Assembly: GCF_004345605.1 (NCBI RefSeq)
Contig: NZ_SLVY01000004.1
Location: 331,448-395,447, forward strand
Source: Rhodococcus sp. SMB37
Lineage (GTDB): Bacteria > Actinomycetota > Actinomycetes > Mycobacteriales > Mycobacteriaceae
Direction of reading: 5' to 3'
Length of the DNA stretch: 64,000 nt
The first letter of the stretch is position 1; each line of letters opens with the position of its first letter. The notes below the pieces were generated by a model. It was not told the origin of the DNA, made no database searches, and was given only the letters and a program-made list of their open reading frames with translations. A program made the translations under genes and the position numbers. Of the stretch, positions 8,050-17,509 are shown in pieces.

Positions 8050-8781
8050 GTGACGGCTGCGATCCGGTTGGAGCAGGTGACCAAAATCCATCGGCCCAAG
8101 GGCGATAGAGGAGGCGCCCCCGCACTCGACGACGTGAGCCTGACCGTCCCGCGCGGCGCATTCCTTGCCGTCATGGGTCGATCCGGTTCCGGGAAGAGCA
8201 CGTTACTGCACTGCGCGGCCGGACTCGATGCGCCGACACGCGGCAGGGTGTGGATCGGAGACACGGAGATCGGCCGGCTGCGGGAGACCGCCCGAACACG
8301 GCTTCGGCGTGAACGGGTGGGATTCGTGTTCCAGGCCTACAACCTGATCCCGTCCCTGACTCTCGAAGAGAACATCACCCTTCCTCTTCGCTTGGCCGAG
8401 ACACCCGGCGACGAAACGTGGCTCGGAGCCATCGTCGACCGGGTCGGTCTGGGCGACTTCCTGTCTCGCAAACCCGGAGAACTCTCCGGCGGACAGCAAC
8501 AGCGGGTCGCGGTGGCGCGCGCACTCGCGACCCGCCCCGACGTCGTCTTCGCCGACGAACCGACGGGCGCGCTGGACCCGGCCACCGGCGATCAGATCCT
8601 TTCCCTCCTGGATGATCTCGTGCGCGACCTCGGGCAGACCGTCGTGATGGTCACGCACGACCCGTCGGCTGCAGCCCGAGCACACGATGTCGTGGTGATG
8701 GAAGGTGGCCGCATCGTTCAGGTCCTGCACAGCCCCGACGCACCTCTGTTGACCGCCGTGCTCGGAGGACGAGCCCGATGA
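8050..8781 (+). CDS. MacB/LolD-type ABC transporter ATPase
   Basis: ATP-binding subunit of 243 residues. Walker A GRSGSGKS (43-50), Q-loop Q95 in FVFQAYNL, signature LSGGQ (145-149), Walker B VVFADE (165-170) and switch H203 are all intact. The sequence pattern matches the MacB/FtsE group that works with FtsX-fold permeases. GTG 8050 is chosen because GAGGGA lies 7 nt upstream; GTG 8002 overlapping the previous stop is an alternative. It overlaps the permease gene by 4 bp (ATGA). Together they likely export or relocate envelope-active substrates such as antimicrobial peptides or lipids rather than import nutrients. Confidence 0.92.
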   Translation: MTAAIRLEQVTKIHRPKGDRGGAPALDDVSLTVPRGAFLAVMGRSGSGKSTLLHCAAGLDAPTRGRVWIGDTEIGRLRETARTRLRRERVGFVFQAYNLIPSLTLEENITLPLRLAETPGDETWLGAIVDRVGLGDFLSRKPGELSGGQQQRVAVARALATRPDVVFADEPTGALDPATGDQILSLLDDLVRDLGQTVVMVTHDPSAAARAHDVVVMEGGRIVQVLHSPDAPLLTAVLGGRAR

Positions 8782-11267
8782 CGGTGCGATTGCCTGTCCG
8801 GGTCGGTGAAGTGCTCGCGGTGGTGTGTGCGGTGGCGGCGGGCGCGGCGCTGGTCACGTTCTGTCTCATCATGGCCGAGTCGGGACTTCGTTCGCAGGTC
8901 CCCACGGATCGGTTCGCCGGTGTCGACATGGTCGTCGGCGGCGACCAGAGTGTCCCGCAGGACGAAGACTTCGATCCGGTACTGCCCGAGCAGGCCGGGG
9001 TCCCGTCGGATCTCGCCCACGAGGTGTCGGAGATACCGGGGGTGCGTGCGGTTGCGACAGATCTGAGCTTTCCGGCTGTGGTCACCGACGGTCGCGGTGG
9101 GGTGCTGTCGGTGGAGTCGGTCCGAGACAACGGACACGGATGGAGCTCTCTACTCGGAACAATCGACCTGACCGGTGACGCACCGAGGGGTCCCGCCGAC
9201 GTCGTGCTGACCGCGGATGCGGCTGCCCCGGCGGGTGTCTCGGTCGGCGACCAGGTCGAGGTACTGCTCCGGGGACAGGCCCGGGACATGCGGGTCACCG
9301 GTGTCGCAGATCTCCCGGGCGGTGGCGTATTCGTCAGCGACTCCTCGGCGCGGGAACTCTCCCGGAAGCCGGCGGACACCGCAGATCTCCTCACCGTCGC
9401 GTTCGACGACGACGCGGATGCGGCCGCGGTCACCGACCGCGTCGAGGAACTCGTCGCGGGACGAGGTTTCGTGGTAGCGACGGGCGCTGACATCGGCCGA
9501 GTCGAGCGGCCGGCGGCGGCCTCCGGGACGCGCATGCTGACGGCCGCGGCGTTCTCCGTCGGGGGAGTGGTCGTAGTCCTCGTCGGATTCATCACCGCGG
9601 GAGCGGTTTCCGTCGGGGTGGCCAACCGGTCACGGGAAATCGCATTGCTCCGTGCTGTGGGGGCGACGCCGCGACAGATCCGGTCGATGACGGCGCAACA
9701 GACGACCCGTGCGGCCTTCGGGGCCGTGATCGTCGGCGTCATCGGCGGCCATCTGTTGTCTGCGGCGGCCACGCAGTCGTTGGTCTCGGTGGGAATGCTG
9801 GCGACCGGGCAGTCGCTGAGTTGGAGTCCCGGTCCGGCGCTGGGTGCCGGGCTGCTGATGCTGGGCATGGTTCAGGTGGCGGCGCGCGCGGGATCGTTAC
9901 GTATCTCCCGGATGTCGGGCGCCGAGGCGATCGTCGAGACCGAGGCCGAACCTCGCGGCGGCGGTCCGGGTCGGACCCGGGTGGGGTTCGTGGTGCTGGC
10001 GCTCTCGGCCGGATCCGCCCTCGTCCCCCTCGGCATCCGAAGCGAGGAAGCCCTCATCGGTACGGCGTCGGGAACGCTGCTGGCGAGCATCGGTGTGTCG
10101 CTGATCGCCCCCGCGATGGTGAGGCGTATCTGCGGGTGGATCGCGCCAAGGACCGGTTCTGCGAGCAGGTGGCTCGCCGTGCGTAACTCGGGCAGCCATG
10201 CGCTGCGGACCGGTGGTGCCGTCAGTGTCCTCGCACTCGCGGTCGGACTGCTGACCACACAGATCTTCGCCGGGACCACTGCGAGCGCCACGATGGATCA
10301 CGAGGTGAGGGAAGGCGCAGTCGCCGATGTGGTCGTGTCCGCACCCGCCGCGGGCGGAGTGTCGTCGTCGGCGCTCGCGGCGATCGAGCGCGCGCCCTCG
10401 TCGACCGCGGCCGTCGCTATGATCCGGTCCACCGTGATACGTCCGTTTCAGCAGGACGGCGGACCACGTGCCGAGGAGTATCCGATGCTCGCTGTCGGTC
10501 CCGGCGTCGGACGAGCACTCGATCTCGGGGTCACCGACGGCGACCTGACGCACCTCACCGGTGATTCCGTTGCAATGGATTCCGCTGCTGCCAGGCTTGC
10601 CGGGGTCGATGTCGGCGACACCCTGCCGCTGATCCTGTCGGATGGGACGGAGGTGGAGCCGACGGTGGTCGCGACATACGCGCGCGGCTTCGGTTTCGGC
10701 AAGATCGTCGCGGCGTCGGACCTACTCCCGGACGGTTCGTCCGGGCCCTACGACGAGGTGCTCGTCGCCGGAGACCACGCGCGGATCACCACCGAACTCG
10801 CGCCGCTTCTCACGGACTCGCCCGGCATGCAGATCGACGATGCCCGCACGGCCCTGACGGGACCGTCCGCGCAGGATCCTTCACGCGTGCTCAACATCGC
10901 CGTGTCCCTCGCCCTGATGGGGTACATCCTGCTCGGTGTCGCCAACCGTCTCGTGGCGAGCACACTCCGCCGTCGACGGGAGTGGCAACTGCTGCGGGCC
11001 GTCGGGGCAACCCCGCGCCAACTCCGCACGATGGCGTGGTCCGAAACCCTGCTGGTCTGCCTCATTGCAACGGTCATCGGACTGGTGATCTCCCTCGGCC
11101 CGATGACGATGCTGGCCATCGGTTTCGTCGGGAAACCCTGGCCCCAGGGCCCGTTGTGGACCGTGGTGGCGACGGTGTTCGTCACCTGTGTGGTCGCGCA
11201 CCTGGCGACGACGATGCCAGCGCGCCATCTGCTGCGAGGATCGGGCGTCCCTGTGCCGGCGGGGTGA
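8778..11267 (+). CDS. FtsX-fold ABC permease (MacB-like, two FtsX modules)
   Basis: 829-residue permease. A helix near the N-terminus (VLAVVCAVAAGAALVTF) is followed by an extracytoplasmic domain, then a three-helix FtsX block with SREIALLRAVGATPRQIRSM. A second extracytoplasmic domain and a second FtsX block (RRREWQLLRAVGATPRQLRTM) follow. This two-module layout is typical of Gram-positive mechanotransducing exporters of the BceB/MacB group. Its ATG overlaps the ATPase stop by 4 bp. Control by the adjacent divergent two-component system is likely, since such regulator-transporter pairs often detect and remove cell-wall-active compounds. No substrate can be named. Confidence 0.9.
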   Translation: MTVRLPVRVGEVLAVVCAVAAGAALVTFCLIMAESGLRSQVPTDRFAGVDMVVGGDQSVPQDEDFDPVLPEQAGVPSDLAHEVSEIPGVRAVATDLSFPAVVTDGRGGVLSVESVRDNGHGWSSLLGTIDLTGDAPRGPADVVLTADAAAPAGVSVGDQVEVLLRGQARDMRVTGVADLPGGGVFVSDSSARELSRKPADTADLLTVAFDDDADAAAVTDRVEELVAGRGFVVATGADIGRVERPAAASGTRMLTAAAFSVGGVVVVLVGFITAGAVSVGVANRSREIALLRAVGATPRQIRSMTAQQTTRAAFGAVIVGVIGGHLLSAAATQSLVSVGMLATGQSLSWSPGPALGAGLLMLGMVQVAARAGSLRISRMSGAEAIVETEAEPRGGGPGRTRVGFVVLALSAGSALVPLGIRSEEALIGTASGTLLASIGVSLIAPAMVRRICGWIAPRTGSASRWLAVRNSGSHALRTGGAVSVLALAVGLLTTQIFAGTTASATMDHEVREGAVADVVVSAPAAGGVSSSALAAIERAPSSTAAVAMIRSTVIRPFQQDGGPRAEEYPMLAVGPGVGRALDLGVTDGDLTHLTGDSVAMDSAAARLAGVDVGDTLPLILSDGTEVEPTVVATYARGFGFGKIVAASDLLPDGSSGPYDEVLVAGDHARITTELAPLLTDSPGMQIDDARTALTGPSAQDPSRVLNIAVSLALMGYILLGVANRLVASTLRRRREWQLLRAVGATPRQLRTMAWSETLLVCLIATVIGLVISLGPMTMLAIGFVGKPWPQGPLWTVVATVFVTCVVAHLATTMPARHLLRGSGVPVPAG

Positions 11268-11287
11268 TCCGCCACTAGTCTCGACAC

Positions 11288-12142
11288 ATGCCCACGCTCG
11301 ATTCGGTGGCGGACTCCCTGTACGGCCTGGACCCCGGGGGGTTCATCGCCGCGCGCACCGAGTACGCGGCGCAGGCCCGCGAGTCGGGTGATCGCGAGCT
11401 CACCGCTGCGATCGGCCGGCTCCGCAAACCGACGGTTGCCGCATGGCTGGTGAACCTGCTGGCACGTGAGCGGGTCGACGAACTCGGTGTCCTCCTCGAA
11501 CTCGGCGACGCCCTGCGTACCGCGCAGCGAACCCTGTCCGGCCAGGACCTGCGCACACTGTCGGCCCAACGACGGCAAGTGATCTCCGCCCTCGAGAAGG
11601 ACGTCGCCGAACTCGCCTCCGAACGGGGGAGAAACGTCAGCGAGAGCGCGCTGCGGGAGGTCGCACAGACCCTCAACGCCGCTCTTGCGGACCCGGCGAT
11701 CGCCGACCGTGTGCGCGCGGGGCGGCTCGACGCGATCATCGAACCGAGTGGCATCGGCGACCTCGGCGGGTTCGGAGACCTGTCGTCGGCGCCGCTGAGC
11801 GTGGTTCCCGAGCGCACGGACGCACGATACGAGCGCACTGCCGGACGAGCGGATCGCGCCGCAGAGCGAGCCGAACTGAATGAGGCGACCGCCGTGGCAG
11901 AGGGTGCGCGCCGTGCGGTCGAGCATGCGCGCACCACCGCGACGGAAGCAGATGAGGAACTCGCCCGCCACGAGGCGGAGGTCGCGGCACTGCAGGAGAA
12001 ACTGCTCCACGCCGAACAACAACGCAAGTTCGCACGTCGCGCGGTCGCGGCGGCGAAGAAGGACGTCACCGCTGCGGAACGCGAGGCAGCCGCAGCCGAA
12101 GCCGCCGTGGTGCGGCTCGAGAGGCGTCATTCACCCGAGTGA
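11288..12142 (+). CDS. Coiled-coil protein of unknown function
   Basis: 284 residues. The N-terminal half is helical, with conserved-looking LYGLDPGGFIAAR and LRKPTVAAWLVNLLAR segments. From about residue 190 it is an almost uninterrupted Ala/Glu/Arg coiled coil (TEADEELARHEAEVAALQEK and following heptads). No signal peptide or membrane segment is seen. ATG 11288 is 20 nt after the permease stop, so it may be the last gene of that operon. Its 3' end overlaps the convergent phosphatase gene by 12 bp. The protein type is common in Rhodococcus-like genomes, but I know of no function. Confidence 0.78.
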   Translation: MPTLDSVADSLYGLDPGGFIAARTEYAAQARESGDRELTAAIGRLRKPTVAAWLVNLLARERVDELGVLLELGDALRTAQRTLSGQDLRTLSAQRRQVISALEKDVAELASERGRNVSESALREVAQTLNAALADPAIADRVRAGRLDAIIEPSGIGDLGGFGDLSSAPLSVVPERTDARYERTAGRADRAAERAELNEATAVAEGARRAVEHARTTATEADEELARHEAEVAALQEKLLHAEQQRKFARRAVAAAKKDVTAAEREAAAAEAAVVRLERRHSPE

Positions 12143-12568
12143 CGGGAACCGTGCGACGAAGCGGCGTTGCCACGGGGTTTCGACCGCGCGCGGGTGGTAA
12201 TGGCGGCGGACGAATGCGACTGCTTCCTTCGCCGGAACGCCGTCGAGTACCGCGAGGCACGCAAGTGCGGTTCCGGTGCGCCCCCGCCCACCCGTGCAGG
12301 CGACTTCCACCCGTTGCCGTCCTGCACGGACCCACGCCTCGTACAGGGTGTCGTATGCGTCCTGGGAGTCGGACGGCACCCGGAAGTCGGGCCAACGGAC
12401 CCAGCGCGAATCCCAGTCGATGGCGACCAGCGGACGCCCCTGGAGGTAGACACCGAATTCGGGTAGTGGGATTTCGGGTAGGGGGGCACGCAACGAGCGA
12501 CCACGAACGAGCCGCCCCGACGGGAGCTGCAGCACGCCGGGGGAGGCGATGTCCCATTCCTCTTGCAC
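12131..12568 (-). CDS. Protein-tyrosine / dual-specificity phosphatase
   Basis: 145-residue phosphatase with the Cys-X5-Arg signature C-T-G-G-R-G-R followed by TG (VACTGGRGRTGTALACLA). A candidate general acid Asp lies in the preceding WPDFRVPSDS loop. This is the minimal fold of bacterial dual-specificity or tyrosine phosphatases. Cytoplasmic; no signal or membrane segment. It starts at GTG 12568 and its 3' end overlaps the convergent coiled-coil gene by 12 bp. The substrate is unknown. Inositol-type or RNA 5'-phosphatase activity is possible because similar minimal folds have these functions. Confidence 0.82.
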   Translation of the reverse strand: MQEEWDIASPGVLQLPSGRLVRGRSLRAPLPEIPLPEFGVYLQGRPLVAIDWDSRWVRWPDFRVPSDSQDAYDTLYEAWVRAGRQRVEVACTGGRGRTGTALACLAVLDGVPAKEAVAFVRRHYHPRAVETPWQRRFVARFPSLG

Positions 12569-12644
12569 GGTGGAAACCTACCTGTGCTCGTGTGGTCGAC
12601 CTGTCTCACACGCTTCGTGTCGGTGGTGTGTGTCAAGGTGCACT

Positions 12645-13760
12645 GTGGCTACCGGCACTCTGACCGATCGGGCGCTCGGGCGCGCGACCCTTGCTCGTCA
12701 GCATCTGCTGCGTCGGAGCGACACGGATCCGCTGGCCATGATCGAGCATCTACTGGGGCTGCAGGCCCAGGCCCCGACCCCGCCCTACTACGCACTGTGG
12801 ACTCGTCTCCGCGGCTTCCGCCCCGAGTCGCTGTCGGCGCTTCTCGAGTCCCGACGTGTGGTGCGGATCGTGCTGATGCGCGGCACCGTGTTCGCGGTGT
12901 CCGCGGCCGACGCACACGCACTGCGTCCATGGGTGCAACCGCTGCTCGACAACGACCTCGACGCCAACCCGATCCACGGCGCCGGCCTGCGCGGCGTCGA
13001 TCGGACGGCCCTCGCGTCGCTTGCGCGAGAGCTGCTGTCCGACACCCCGCGAACCCAGGCTGAGCTCCGGCCGCTGCTGGCTGATCATTTCCCCGGTCAG
13101 GACCCTGCAGCGCTCGCACACGGTGTGCGGTGCCTGCTTCCGCTGGTGCAGGTCACGCCGCGCGGGTTATGGGGGCGCTCGGGGCAGCCGCGTCTCGCAC
13201 CCCTGGACGTATGGGCCGGCCCGCCGGAATCGGACCTCCCGAGCCCGGACCGACTCGTTCTGCGATACCTCGCGGCGTTCGGCCCCGCGAGCGTTCGCGA
13301 CGTGCAGGCATGGTGCGGCCTGACCAGGTTGTCGGAGATCGTCGATCGGCTGCGCCCGCAACTCGCGACCTTCCGCGACGAGCGTGGGATCGAACTGTTC
13401 GATCTGCCCGACGCCCCGCGCCCCGACCCGTCCACCCCCGCACCGGTGCGGATCCTCGCTCCGTTCGACAATGCGCTGCTCTCGCACGCCGATCGCCGAC
13501 GGTTCATTTCGGACGAACACCGTGCCCGCACGATGACGAAGAACGGAATCATCGCTCCTCTGGTGCTCGTCGGCGGTCGAGTCGCCGGAGCCGCGAAGCT
13601 GACCATCGGCGGCACATCCGCGGTGCTGGAAGTCACGCCGTGGCGCTCGCTGACGTCATCGAACCGGTCGGCGATCGAGACCGAAGGGATGAAGCTGGTG
13701 AGGTTCGCCGCCCCGGCGGCAGGCGACCACGATGTACGGCTCGGTACCGACTCTGCGTGA
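12645..13760 (+). CDS. Winged-helix DNA-binding protein, AlkZ-like family
   Basis: 371-residue member of the HTH_42 (AlkZ-like) family, which includes bacterial DNA glycosylases that excise alkylated or crosslinked bases. Visible features are LARQHLLRRS with LGLQAQAPTPPYYALWTRL near the N-terminus, the RIVLMRGTVFAVSAAD block, a central winged-helix region (RYLAAFGPASVRDVQAWCGL) and PAPVRILAPFDNALLSHADRRR near residue 290. Where AlkZ uses a Gln pair (QxQ) this protein has Q-A-Q in LGLQAQAP (about residues 39-41), so the catalytic motif appears present. AAGG lies 6 nt before GTG 12645. Glycosylase activity is inferred from the family. Confidence 0.82.
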   Translation: MATGTLTDRALGRATLARQHLLRRSDTDPLAMIEHLLGLQAQAPTPPYYALWTRLRGFRPESLSALLESRRVVRIVLMRGTVFAVSAADAHALRPWVQPLLDNDLDANPIHGAGLRGVDRTALASLARELLSDTPRTQAELRPLLADHFPGQDPAALAHGVRCLLPLVQVTPRGLWGRSGQPRLAPLDVWAGPPESDLPSPDRLVLRYLAAFGPASVRDVQAWCGLTRLSEIVDRLRPQLATFRDERGIELFDLPDAPRPDPSTPAPVRILAPFDNALLSHADRRRFISDEHRARTMTKNGIIAPLVLVGGRVAGAAKLTIGGTSAVLEVTPWRSLTSSNRSAIETEGMKLVRFAAPAAGDHDVRLGTDSA

Positions 13761-13793
13761 GAGGGCCGACCAGCCATGAATCGAGGCCCCAGG

Positions 13794-13824
13794 GTCGGGC
13801 GTATGAGAGTGTCGGGCGTATGAG
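13794..13824 (+). repeat. 14-bp direct repeat spanning the eis start region
   Basis: GTCGGGCGTATGAG occurs at 13794-13807 and 13811-13824 with a 17-bp period. The second copy holds the eis start codon. The ATG in the first copy opens a six-codon frame that ends at the TGA overlapping the real start, so it is a duplicated initiation region. Confidence 0.75.
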
Positions 13825-15049
13825 TGAACACCCTGACGTCGCGATCCGAGTACTCGAATCCGAGGAGGAGTTGCGGCAGGCGATGGCGCTGTTCCGCACG
13901 GCCATGGTCGGTCTCCCCTCCGGGCCGGACTATCCCGAGGGACGCATGGGCGACTACCTCGAGAAGGGCCGCACCGTCGGCGCATTCATCGACGGCGCAC
14001 TCGTCGGAACCGTCGATGCGACGTCGGGGTTCCTGGTGCTGCCGGGCGGCGAGCGCGTCACCCACGCCGCTGTCACCCACATCGGGGTGCTCCCCACCCA
14101 CACACGTCGCGGTGTGGTCACGTCGCTGGTGCATCGGCAGTTGCGCGACGCCCGCGACCGTGGCGACGTCGTCGCCACGCTCCGGGCCTCCGAGGCCACG
14201 ATCTACGGACGATTCGGCTACGGCATCGCGTCGACGTCGACGACCCTCGAAGTCGAGCGACGCCGCGCGGTGCTGCACCCGGGTGTGCCCGAGGGCGGTC
14301 CGGTCAGCTTCGCGGAGCTTCCCGAATCCTGGGATCTGTTGGAGCGCATCTATTCCGAGTATGTGGCGCATCGTCCGGGGCGCATCGAGCGCACCTCGTT
14401 CTGGTGGGCTTCGCAGCGCTTCCGTTTCTCGGCCACGAACGGACCCTCGTACGTCGCAGTGCACGGCGGCGCAGGAGCCGAGGACGGGTTCGTCCGGTAT
14501 CGCCCGGAGAACACCGGGGCATGGTTCGGAGGGCGCGACCGGACCATCGTCGTGAGTGACTTCTTCGCTCCCACCGCGGAAGCGCACGCGGGACTCGTCC
14601 GTTTTCTGCTGAACCTCGACCTCGTCGACCGGATCGTCTTCGATGCGGTGCCCGCGGATGATCCACTGCCGTGGATGCTGGCGGACCACCGCGCAGCGAA
14701 TGTTCGTTCGGTATCGGACGAGACCTGGTTGCGGATCCTCGACGTGCCCCGCGCACTCGAAGCACGCTCGTTCGTGGGCGCCGGGAGGGTCCGGGTTGCG
14801 GTGACCGACACTCTCTTCGCGGAGAACACCGGGGTCTTCGAGGTCTCCGCCGATGGTGTATCGACCTCGACCGAACCTGCGCAGCTCGAATTCGGAGTCG
14901 CCGAACTCGGATCGGTGTTGCTCGGCGGGGTGGGGTGCCACGAGCTGGCGGCGGCGGGACGGATCACGGTGCACGACCGGGCAGCGCTTCCGGTCGCCGA
15001 GGCGCTGTTCGCGTGGCCGCTGGCACCGTTCGCGGGAACCATGTTCTGA
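13820..15049 (+). CDS. eis: Eis-family GNAT N-acetyltransferase
   Basis: 409 residues, the length of mycobacterial Eis (about 402). The first GNAT domain contains the acetyl-CoA loop V-L-P-T-H-T-R-R-G-V-V. A second degenerate GNAT domain and a C-terminal SCP2-like domain follow. The chain ends in a large hydrophobic residue preceded by FAGTMF, with the C-terminal carboxylate used as catalytic base in this family. Eis enzymes acetylate lysines or aminoglycosides from acetyl-CoA in the cytosol. The upstream region carries a duplicated start (14-bp repeat). No neighbouring gene suggests a substrate. Aminoglycoside modification cannot be assumed. Confidence 0.88.
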   Translation: MSEHPDVAIRVLESEEELRQAMALFRTAMVGLPSGPDYPEGRMGDYLEKGRTVGAFIDGALVGTVDATSGFLVLPGGERVTHAAVTHIGVLPTHTRRGVVTSLVHRQLRDARDRGDVVATLRASEATIYGRFGYGIASTSTTLEVERRRAVLHPGVPEGGPVSFAELPESWDLLERIYSEYVAHRPGRIERTSFWWASQRFRFSATNGPSYVAVHGGAGAEDGFVRYRPENTGAWFGGRDRTIVVSDFFAPTAEAHAGLVRFLLNLDLVDRIVFDAVPADDPLPWMLADHRAANVRSVSDETWLRILDVPRALEARSFVGAGRVRVAVTDTLFAENTGVFEVSADGVSTSTEPAQLEFGVAELGSVLLGGVGCHELAAAGRITVHDRAALPVAEALFAWPLAPFAGTMF

Positions 15050-15115
15050 GGGGTGTGCTCGCAGCTCCCGCTGCCGCCCCGGCATCGGATCCCTCGGGAG
15101 CGATAGATTGCAGAG

Positions 15116-15709
15116 GTGACCGAAGCCGTTCTCACCGCAGTCCATGCCCACCTCGCTGCGAATCTGTCCGACGCGACCGGATCGGCGCCCGAATCGGCGT
15201 CGGTGACGTTCCTCGGTCTCGAGCCGATCGAGATTCTGCGGTTCCACGCGAGCGATGACCTCACCCGATTCGCGACGCTGGGTTGTTCGCGTCATCCGAT
15301 GGGCGACCCCACCACCATCGTCGCCGACCCGACCCGCGGTCCACGAGCCGAACTCGTGTTGAGCCTGCGCAGGGCGGAAGGGCTCACAGCCGGTGTGCAC
15401 CGCAGCCTGGCGGTGCTGGCGGCGCTCCCGGCCGTGGAGGGAGTGGTACTCACCGACGATGCACTCCTCGATCTCGGTGAGCCACTGTGGGAGGGTGCGC
15501 CGTTCACCGCGGTGCTTCTCGAAGCGAGTGACGTGCCCGAGTTGGAGTTGCCCGAGCCCGCCGATCCGGTGCGGTTCTTCGAAGCGGTTCCGATCACGGC
15601 GAACGAGGCGGCGTGGAAGCGACTGCGCGGCGCCGATGCCCTCCGCGAGGCATGGGTGGAGGCAGGCATCGATGTCCGAGATCCCGAGCGTGGCGCTGCT
15701 CGCATGTGA
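15116..15709 (+). CDS. SUFU (suppressor of fused)-domain protein
   Basis: 197-residue protein matching the bacterial SUFU-domain pattern: MTEAVLTAVHAHLAANL at the start, TFLGLEPIEILRF, a central FATLGCSRHPM and RAELVLSLRR, then PFTAVLLEASDVPELELPEP and FFEAVPITANEAAWKR near the end. The fold is a single soluble domain. Bacterial members have no established biochemical role and are often linked to toxin-immunity loci, although no toxin gene is seen here. It starts at GTG 15116, with AGAG close upstream. It is convergent with, and 3 nt from, the following membrane protein gene. Confidence 0.82.
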   Translation: MTEAVLTAVHAHLAANLSDATGSAPESASVTFLGLEPIEILRFHASDDLTRFATLGCSRHPMGDPTTIVADPTRGPRAELVLSLRRAEGLTAGVHRSLAVLAALPAVEGVVLTDDALLDLGEPLWEGAPFTAVLLEASDVPELELPEPADPVRFFEAVPITANEAAWKRLRGADALREAWVEAGIDVRDPERGAARM

Positions 15710-15712
15710 CGG

Positions 15713-17509
15713 TCAGCTCGGGACTACGACACCCATGGATCCGCCGCCGATGCACACGTTCAGGCCCGGTGTCGCCGACTCGACCTGCAGCGCAGCGCCG
15801 CCGCCGGGGATTCGCACGTAGACCGAGCCGAGTCCTTCGGTGACGGGCACGGAGACACTGGGACGACCGGGGAATCCGAGATCGATCGCACCGTCGTCGG
15901 CGGCCATGTAGTGGAGCTCCACAGTCCACTCCCAGTCGCCGGCAGGCTCGTTCAAGAGCAGTGGTGTCACCACATCGTCGGCCACCGCGTACCCGCACTC
16001 GGGCACCGGACCGGGGAGGACGCCGCGCAGCGGCATGAGTTCGGCGGGCACCAGTGCGCCGCGATCGTCGAGGACACGCAGCGCGGTGGTGTGGTCGCTG
16101 ATGTCGGAGCGTCCGGGCAACGAGGAGAAGACCGACCCGACGAGATTGTGCGGGTACGTGACGGGCAGGAGGACCCACACCGACACCGGGTGGTCGAGGA
16201 CCGGATCCTGCGGGTGTTCGGTGAGTGCAGCTTTCGCGGTCGCGAGGTATTCGCCGGTGGGGTTGTCGGTCCAGCTGCGGGCGAACGTGACGGTCGACCA
16301 CGCCGAGCTCACGAGGAACGCGACCGCGCAGGCGAGGGCGACCGCACGCGACCGCAGCCCCCATGTTCTGCGTTCGGCGCTGCGGAGGATGAGTGCAGCG
16401 GCCACCGCGACGATCACGGACGAGTCAGCGAAGTAGCGCAGGGTCTGCGCCAACTCGTATGTCGTCTCGGGACCGAACCGTGTGCTGATCATGGCCACGA
16501 GAGAGGCGCACACGTACGCGGTCGCCGCGATCCACACCCACCCGGTCCGGGTCCGGCACCGCAGGCTCCACACCAGCGCACCCGCGACAGCGACCCACGC
16601 GGCGACTACGAGGACCATCGGTGGGTCGGCCCATGGCGGACTCGGATTCCAGCGGTCCCATTGCCACGGCCCACCGAGCAGCGACGGCGCGAGACCGTAC
16701 GACAGGCCGTGGTGGGTCAGTCCTGCCACCATCGACCAGGGCGGCACACCGAACCGCGATGCGACGACGGTGGTGTACCACGCGGCCCAGACCGCCAGCA
16801 CGACTCCGGATCCGAGCCACAGGGGGCGTGCTCGCTGCCACGCGACACGGACCGGCCGCACAACACCGTCGACGCGATACAACAGCGCGACCGTCGCGAA
16901 CGCGACCAGAGGTACGAGGATCGACTTCTCGAAGAACGCCAATGCGCAGAGGGCGACGACGACGCCGGACACGGCATGACGTCGCCGGCCCGTCCGCGCG
17001 AGCTGCAGGGCGTCACCGGCCACCCAAGCGAGTGCAGCCTGCATGGGGAGTGAGTTGAGGCCGGCAGCCCACCATGCGAACGCGGGCAGCGTCAACGGCG
17101 AGAACAGGTAGAACAGCAGGGGGCCCCACAACACCCGACGCGGTCCGAGTATCAGCCACAACAGACGTAACACCGCGAGAGACGCCAGCAGCTGGGCCAC
17201 GACGAGAGTCATTGCGGCAGGCCACCATTGCATCGGTGCGAGCCACGTGCCCAGCGATGCGACCGCGAACGCCCCGGGCATCAGGTGACCGTCGTGGTCG
17301 TAGTTCAACAGTTCCGGTGACGACAGCGGGTAGGTCCCCGCGCGACCGATCAGAATGAGGTCGTCCCAATAGAATTCGCCCCGGAATGCGAGGACGCCGC
17401 GGATCGCCACCTGTAGTGCGATGAGCGCGAGTGCGACGACCGGCACCGAACGCGTACCCGGGCGCGAACCGGATGAACCAGGTTCGCGTTCGAGAAGTGC
17501 AGTGCTCAC
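15713..17509 (-). CDS. Polytopic membrane protein (GT-C-like), function unknown
   Basis: 598-residue integral membrane protein with about 10-12 helices and a C-terminal extracytoplasmic domain from about residue 430. After the first helix comes RGEFYWDDLILIGRAG. An acidic pair in this first external loop is characteristic of GT-C glycosyltransferases using lipid-linked sugars, but the family cannot be fixed. The GTG at 17509 overlaps the corA stop (GTGA), so the two are coupled. It is also found next to corA-type genes in related genomes as far as I recall. A role in cell-envelope glycan synthesis is a guess based on topology. Confidence 0.75.
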   Translation of the reverse strand: MSTALLEREPGSSGSRPGTRSVPVVALALIALQVAIRGVLAFRGEFYWDDLILIGRAGTYPLSSPELLNYDHDGHLMPGAFAVASLGTWLAPMQWWPAAMTLVVAQLLASLAVLRLLWLILGPRRVLWGPLLFYLFSPLTLPAFAWWAAGLNSLPMQAALAWVAGDALQLARTGRRRHAVSGVVVALCALAFFEKSILVPLVAFATVALLYRVDGVVRPVRVAWQRARPLWLGSGVVLAVWAAWYTTVVASRFGVPPWSMVAGLTHHGLSYGLAPSLLGGPWQWDRWNPSPPWADPPMVLVVAAWVAVAGALVWSLRCRTRTGWVWIAATAYVCASLVAMISTRFGPETTYELAQTLRYFADSSVIVAVAAALILRSAERRTWGLRSRAVALACAVAFLVSSAWSTVTFARSWTDNPTGEYLATAKAALTEHPQDPVLDHPVSVWVLLPVTYPHNLVGSVFSSLPGRSDISDHTTALRVLDDRGALVPAELMPLRGVLPGPVPECGYAVADDVVTPLLLNEPAGDWEWTVELHYMAADDGAIDLGFPGRPSVSVPVTEGLGSVYVRIPGGGAALQVESATPGLNVCIGGGSMGVVVPS

